9,298 nucleotides of DNA from Methylococcaceae bacterium (GTDB lineage: Bacteria > Pseudomonadota > Gammaproteobacteria > Methylococcales > Methylomonadaceae): contig CANKON010000038.1 in NCBI GenBank assembly GCA_947484105.1, forward strand, positions 1 through 9,298. The letters run 5' to 3'. Below the pieces are notes generated by a model. That model was not told the origin of the DNA. It worked only from the letters and a program-made list of their open reading frames with translations, and made no database searches. Below, one piece after another: positions 6,443-9,298 of the stretch. How positions within the stretch are numbered: the first letter of the stretch is position 1; each line of letters opens with the position of its first letter. Both the position numbers and the translations under genes were made by a program.

Positions 6443-6520
6443 TCCTAAAATGCCAAATATCACCAGAATCATGACGATAATTCGGATGGTTTCAAGGTGG
6501 TAATCGCTCAATTCAATCAT
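6422..6520 (-). CDS. Small single-span membrane protein, 32 residues, overlapping the symporter gene
   Basis: A short frame of 32 codons that begins inside the last codons of the symporter gene (8-base overlap, different frame). It has a good ribosome-binding site, AAGGTG, six bases before the ATG. The product starts MIELSDYHLET, has one hydrophobic stretch of about 15 residues (IIVMILVIFGILGLA) and ends RMRR. By the positive-inside rule it would sit in the inner membrane with the C-terminus in the cytoplasm. It fills the 133-base gap between the symporter and ABC genes, on the same strand. No family is recognised. Small membrane proteins of this form often bind and modulate a neighbouring transporter, which is only inference here. 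Translation is likely from the ribosome-binding site and overlap, but conservation cannot be checked. Confidence 0.6.
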   Translation of the reverse strand: MIELSDYHLETIRIIVMILVIFGILGLARMRR

Positions 6521-7757
6521 GTTTTTCACCTTTTACCAATTTTTGAACAACTAAACTTCCAATCATGTCACCCTCAACATTCGCTGCTGTTCGTAAAGTG
6601 TCGAGTAATCGGTCAATCGGTAATAAAATTGCAATCGCCTCCGCGGGCAAACCCACGGATTGCAATACCATGACCATCGTGACCATACCAGCACTTGGAA
6701 TGCCAGGTGCACCAATCGCAGCAAACATCGCAGTAAAAAACACAATCAATTGCTGTGTCAAATTTAAATCAATGCCAACTAAATTCGCCACAAATAATGC
6801 GGCAGCGGCTTCATAAAGTGCGGTGCCGTCCATATTTACGGTTGCACCCAATGGAATGACGAATTGAGCGATTTCTTTACGAACGTGCAAATTGTGTTCA
6901 GCACAACGCAGCGTAATGGGTAACGTTGCCGAACTTGAACTAGTTGCAAACGCTGTCACTAAGGCTTCTCGCGCACCACGCCAAAAACGCCACGGTGTCA
7001 TGCCCGTTACTAAATACAAAATCAATGGCAAAAGTACCACGCCATGCAATAACAAACTTCCCGCGACCACGATGGCAAATTCCCCCAGCGTGCTGAGTAA
7101 TGCTAAATCTTGCTGCACCATCAATTTAATCAACAACGCCATAATACCAAATGGCGCAAGCGTCATAATCCAGCGCACCATTTGCATCACGATTTCGAGT
7201 AATTCTTGCAACAAAATCAGAATGTTTTTATAACGCTCACCACCAATCACCAGTGCAACGCCTAGAAATAACGCAAAAATCAACACCGCTAACACTTCAC
7301 CTTGCGCCAATGCCGCAAACGGATTCATAAACAAGCTATGCAAGAAATGTGTAAAAAAATCTGCAGGCGTTTGCTGTTTCGCCGCGAAATTCGACATCGC
7401 ATTTTGAAACATGTCCAAATGTAGCCCTTTTCCAGGATGAAAGATTTGATTTGCCAGCAATCCTACAATAATCGCTACCGACATCGAAAAGACGAAAAAA
7501 CCAAGCGTATAAATCCAAACACGGTGAATTTGTTTGTGCGCTTGCAGATTCGCTACGCCAACGGCAATCGAGGTAAAGACGAGCGGAATCAATACCATTT
7601 TTAGCAAATCAATAAACAATGTACCAACCAAATTAGCGACGTATAAACTGGTTTGTGTCGTGTCGGAATCTTTGCCTAGTGCGACCAAACCAAAGCCAAT
7701 CATAATGCCGAAAAATGCACCGAGTAAAATTTGAGTGTTGAGAGAGGGAAATTTCAT
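6513..7757 (-). CDS. Dicarboxylate/amino acid:cation symporter, GltP-like (DAACS family)
   Basis: A 414-residue secondary transporter of the glutamate/aspartate/C4-dicarboxylate family, in the inner membrane. The hallmark elements are present in order. The HP1 serine-rich hairpin is TSSSSATLP (272-280). The TM7 motif is NMDGT (308-312). The HP2 tip is GAPGIPSAG (349-357). TM8 has DTLRTAANVEGD (386-397), where D386, R389, T390, N393 and D397 match the substrate- and cation-binding residues D394, R397, T398, N401 and D405 of GltPh. The retained arginine points to an acidic substrate such as glutamate, aspartate or a dicarboxylate. Its ATG overlaps the stop of the preceding gene as ATGA. No clear ribosome-binding site precedes it, so translation is probably coupled. 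The exact substrate and coupling ion cannot be decided. Confidence 0.93.
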   Translation of the reverse strand: MKFPSLNTQILLGAFFGIMIGFGLVALGKDSDTTQTSLYVANLVGTLFIDLLKMVLIPLVFTSIAVGVANLQAHKQIHRVWIYTLGFFVFSMSVAIIVGLLANQIFHPGKGLHLDMFQNAMSNFAAKQQTPADFFTHFLHSLFMNPFAALAQGEVLAVLIFALFLGVALVIGGERYKNILILLQELLEIVMQMVRWIMTLAPFGIMALLIKLMVQQDLALLSTLGEFAIVVAGSLLLHGVVLLPLILYLVTGMTPWRFWRGAREALVTAFATSSSSATLPITLRCAEHNLHVRKEIAQFVIPLGATVNMDGTALYEAAAALFVANLVGIDLNLTQQLIVFFTAMFAAIGAPGIPSAGMVTMVMVLQSVGLPAEAIAILLPIDRLLDTLRTAANVEGDMIGSLVVQKLVKGEKHD

Positions 7758-8242
7758 TTTGATGCCGAAAAAGTTTTCAAAAGGGTAGCAATTTGAACGT
7801 TTAAAACGGCTTTGAGTTTCAAACTTTGCTGATAAATGGCGGTGTTTTTAATCGTCTCGTGCGCCCAATGTAGCAATCCACTGATTGTGTTGTAAATGGT
7901 GGCAAACCAATTGAAAGTCAGCAAAGCGGCTTTCACTAAACGAAAAATTCGAGCAATCAGCAATGTTCCGACTAATTTCACCGTAATTTCTAGCAAAATT
8001 CCTTGAATAATCGCGCCATGCGTTAATAAAAAAATCGCCAATAAATTAAACGGTGTCACGATAATTAACGGAATCAAAAACGCGAATAATGCCGTTTTAG
8101 GTGGCGCATTTAAAAGCCAAGTATCAAATTTTTCTAAATGTAGCAGACGCGAAAAAAATTGCCCCGCGATAGCAAGTGCATCCCAAAGCCATTCTTCAAA
8201 AATGACGATAATGGCTAGAATGGAAAGTAAAAGTTTTTTCAT
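7754..8242 (-). CDS. Conserved membrane protein of unknown function
   Basis: A 162-residue protein with an N-terminal hydrophobic segment (about 3-14), a FEEWLWD motif (15-21), and two strongly hydrophobic spans near 51-73 and 75-96. An amphipathic C-terminal part follows, with NWFATIYN (111-118). The FEEWLWD motif and the layout LxxAPP...LLxHG...KLVGT recall a conserved hypothetical family of proteobacteria, recalled by pattern and not by search; no function is known to me. The N-terminal segment could be a membrane anchor rather than a cleaved signal, as no cleavage site is clear. It is the first gene of the minus-strand run, and its stop overlaps the start of the symporter gene (ATGA), so the two proteins are probably made together. 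The ATG has no strong ribosome-binding site. Confidence 0.75.
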   Translation of the reverse strand: MKKLLLSILAIIVIFEEWLWDALAIAGQFFSRLLHLEKFDTWLLNAPPKTALFAFLIPLIIVTPFNLLAIFLLTHGAIIQGILLEITVKLVGTLLIARIFRLVKAALLTFNWFATIYNTISGLLHWAHETIKNTAIYQQSLKLKAVLNVQIATLLKTFSASK

Positions 8243-8276
8243 CAGTTAAATTTGTTGCATGAAATTATGTGGCAGC

Positions 8277-8305
8277 ATACTGTTTTGTTTTACGATAACT
8301 GTCAA
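8277..8305 (-). promoter_or_regulatory. Candidate sigma-70 promoter for the five-gene minus-strand run
   Basis: On the minus strand a perfect TTGACA (8300-8305) is followed after 17 bases by CAGTAT (8277-8282), a weak -10 box that keeps the second A and final T. It lies about 35 bases upstream of the first gene (start 8242). A better-looking TATGCT is 20 bases from the -35, which is too far. This is the best promoter match in the 154-base divergent spacer, but the -10 is poor. Confidence 0.35.
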
Positions 8306-8396
8306 TGATTTACATTTTTTGATTTCAGTTTTACGTTCACCTCACGATATATTGGCATTCTTTATCTGCTTTGTTTCAGCCTTCTAGGATTTTTTC

Positions 8397-9298
8397 ATGG
8401 ACATTCAAACCTCGTTTAACAGTCAAATTTTGCAAACCATGAAAACGTTAGTGGAAAATAATTTGAATTTGACGGTTGGACAGCAACTTGCGACTAGTGT
8501 TGTCGCAATTAACGAAACAGGAATTACGCTCAAATGGGGCGCACAAACGTTGACGGTTGAAAATCAAAATCCTCGCGTCATTTTTACACCGCATTTGGGG
8601 CAAAATGTGACGCTACAAGTTGCCAAAATTGCCCCCGAATTAGAATTCAAAATTGTCACCTTTGATACGCAATTTCACGAAAATTTGCCCAGCGCAGAAA
8701 AAATGAATGCCATGCGTTTGACGATTGCGACAGCACCGTTAGTAAATCGAATCGACGAGTCGCTGAAAAACTTTGAACATCACACTCAAAATCAACAACC
8801 GATTGAAGCGAAAATTGTCGGATTAGTGGGACATAAAATTCAACTCGAATTGCTGGTTAATGACGGGGCGAACGGTAAAAAAATGCTGGTCAGCGTTGAG
8901 CGAAATCAGTTGCAACTTTTACCATCACAAAATGGCATACCTCTAAAAGTTGGGCAAGCCTTAACATTAGCGATTACAAAAATTGGTGCTACGCCAGAAT
9001 TCACGCAGTTACAGACGACCGCAGCCACCCCTGCACAACTTCAAGAAGAAAAAATTACCGCATTTATGAAACAACTGTTGCCGCGCCACGAATCGCCGAC
9101 CGTTTTATTGAATCAATTACAAACCGATTTACCAAAATTAGAAATTAAAAATGATTCACTAGCAGCAACTTTAAAACAAAATGCAGCGGCTATTTTTGAG
9201 CATTTACAACCACATGAACAATTGTTTAATCCAGAGAAATTGAAGCATTTGATTTATTCATCAGGACTTTTTTTTGATGCTAAAAATGCCGTAAAAGA
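8397..9298 (+). CDS. FliK-like (hook-length-control-like) protein, 3' end outside window
   Basis: An open frame of 300 codons that runs off the window end. The ATG has an AGGAT ribosome-binding site nine bases upstream. The product is soluble, with no signal peptide or membrane span, rich in Gln, Asn, Leu and Thr and poor in Cys and aromatic residues. It is mainly beta-prone in the first 200 residues (repeats of the type V..I...I.L..G). Near residues 250-300 comes a helical stretch ending HLIYSSGLFFDAKNAVK. This SGLFxxAK element resembles the one preceding or within the C-terminal domain of FliK-type proteins, where SGLFLEAKL is common. The assignment is by pattern only. It may be a FliK paralog rather than the true hook-length ruler, since no flagellar gene is visible beside it. 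Confidence 0.5.
   Translation, partial: MDIQTSFNSQILQTMKTLVENNLNLTVGQQLATSVVAINETGITLKWGAQTLTVENQNPRVIFTPHLGQNVTLQVAKIAPELEFKIVTFDTQFHENLPSAEKMNAMRLTIATAPLVNRIDESLKNFEHHTQNQQPIEAKIVGLVGHKIQLELLVNDGANGKKMLVSVERNQLQLLPSQNGIPLKVGQALTLAITKIGATPEFTQLQTTAATPAQLQEEKITAFMKQLLPRHESPTVLLNQLQTDLPKLEIKNDSLAATLKQNAAAIFEHLQPHEQLFNPEKLKHLIYSSGLFFDAKNAVK

Noticed and set aside
6892..7233. 113-codon open frame on the plus strand opposite the symporter gene
   Set aside because: It lies fully antisense to a strongly conserved transporter; the product is low-complexity with no recognisable domain and no ribosome-binding site.
8353..8372. Sigma-54-like TGGCA...TGC before the FliK-like gene
   Set aside because: The GG and GC elements are 14 bases apart instead of the required 12.
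1..9298. CRISPR arrays, insertion sequences, tRNA or rRNA genes, attachment sites
   Set aside because: No regularly spaced direct repeats, transposase or integrase frames, terminal inverted repeats, or cloverleaf and rRNA-like stretches were seen on either strand.

Overview
The window is densely packed, A/T-leaning proteobacterial DNA, most likely from a gammaproteobacterium. The LeuS core after KMSKS (FAAPPEQSLEWS), a bacterial TrpS, a QueD-type enzyme, a short PilZ protein and an SbmA/BacA-like transporter all fit this. The genus cannot be fixed from the sequence. No rRNA, tRNA, CRISPR array, insertion sequence or integrase is visible, and no gene-free stretch exceeds about 155 bases.

Layout. 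1-777 (+) is the 3' part of leuS. Its apparent terminator (851-882) lies inside the convergent gene. 792-2696 (-) reads trpS, then two tandem paralogous genes for stand-alone cyclic-nucleotide-binding domains. 2697-2790 is a short divergent region. 2791-3488 (+) is a two-gene unit, a PilZ-domain gene and a queD-like gene, closed by a strong hairpin terminator at 3491-3525. 3540-8242 (-) is a compact run of five genes in this transcription order: a conserved membrane protein of unknown function, a GltP-like dicarboxylate/acidic amino acid symporter, a 32-residue single-span membrane protein absent from ordinary long-ORF gene lists, an SbmA/BacA/YddA-type ABC transporter, and a GH5 glucanase resembling fungal exo-1,3-beta-glucanases. 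From 8397 (+) an open frame runs off the window end and looks like a FliK-type (hook-length-control-like) protein.

The most unusual region is the five-gene minus-strand run. The ABC protein keeps its membrane domain and H-loop. Its Walker A lysine, Q-loop glutamine, signature glycines, Walker B aspartate and catalytic glutamate are all replaced, although the frame is intact. It is co-directional with and 14 nt upstream of a glucanase that has no room for a signal peptide. The small membrane ORF between symporter and transporter overlaps the symporter stop and has its own stop codon in a hairpin. These are observations from sequence; a shared physiological role for the five genes is inference.

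A second point of interest is the tandem cNMP-domain pair. The two genes have matching ribosome-binding sites. The downstream copy carries a 30-residue tail that begins exactly where the leuS terminator hairpin lies.
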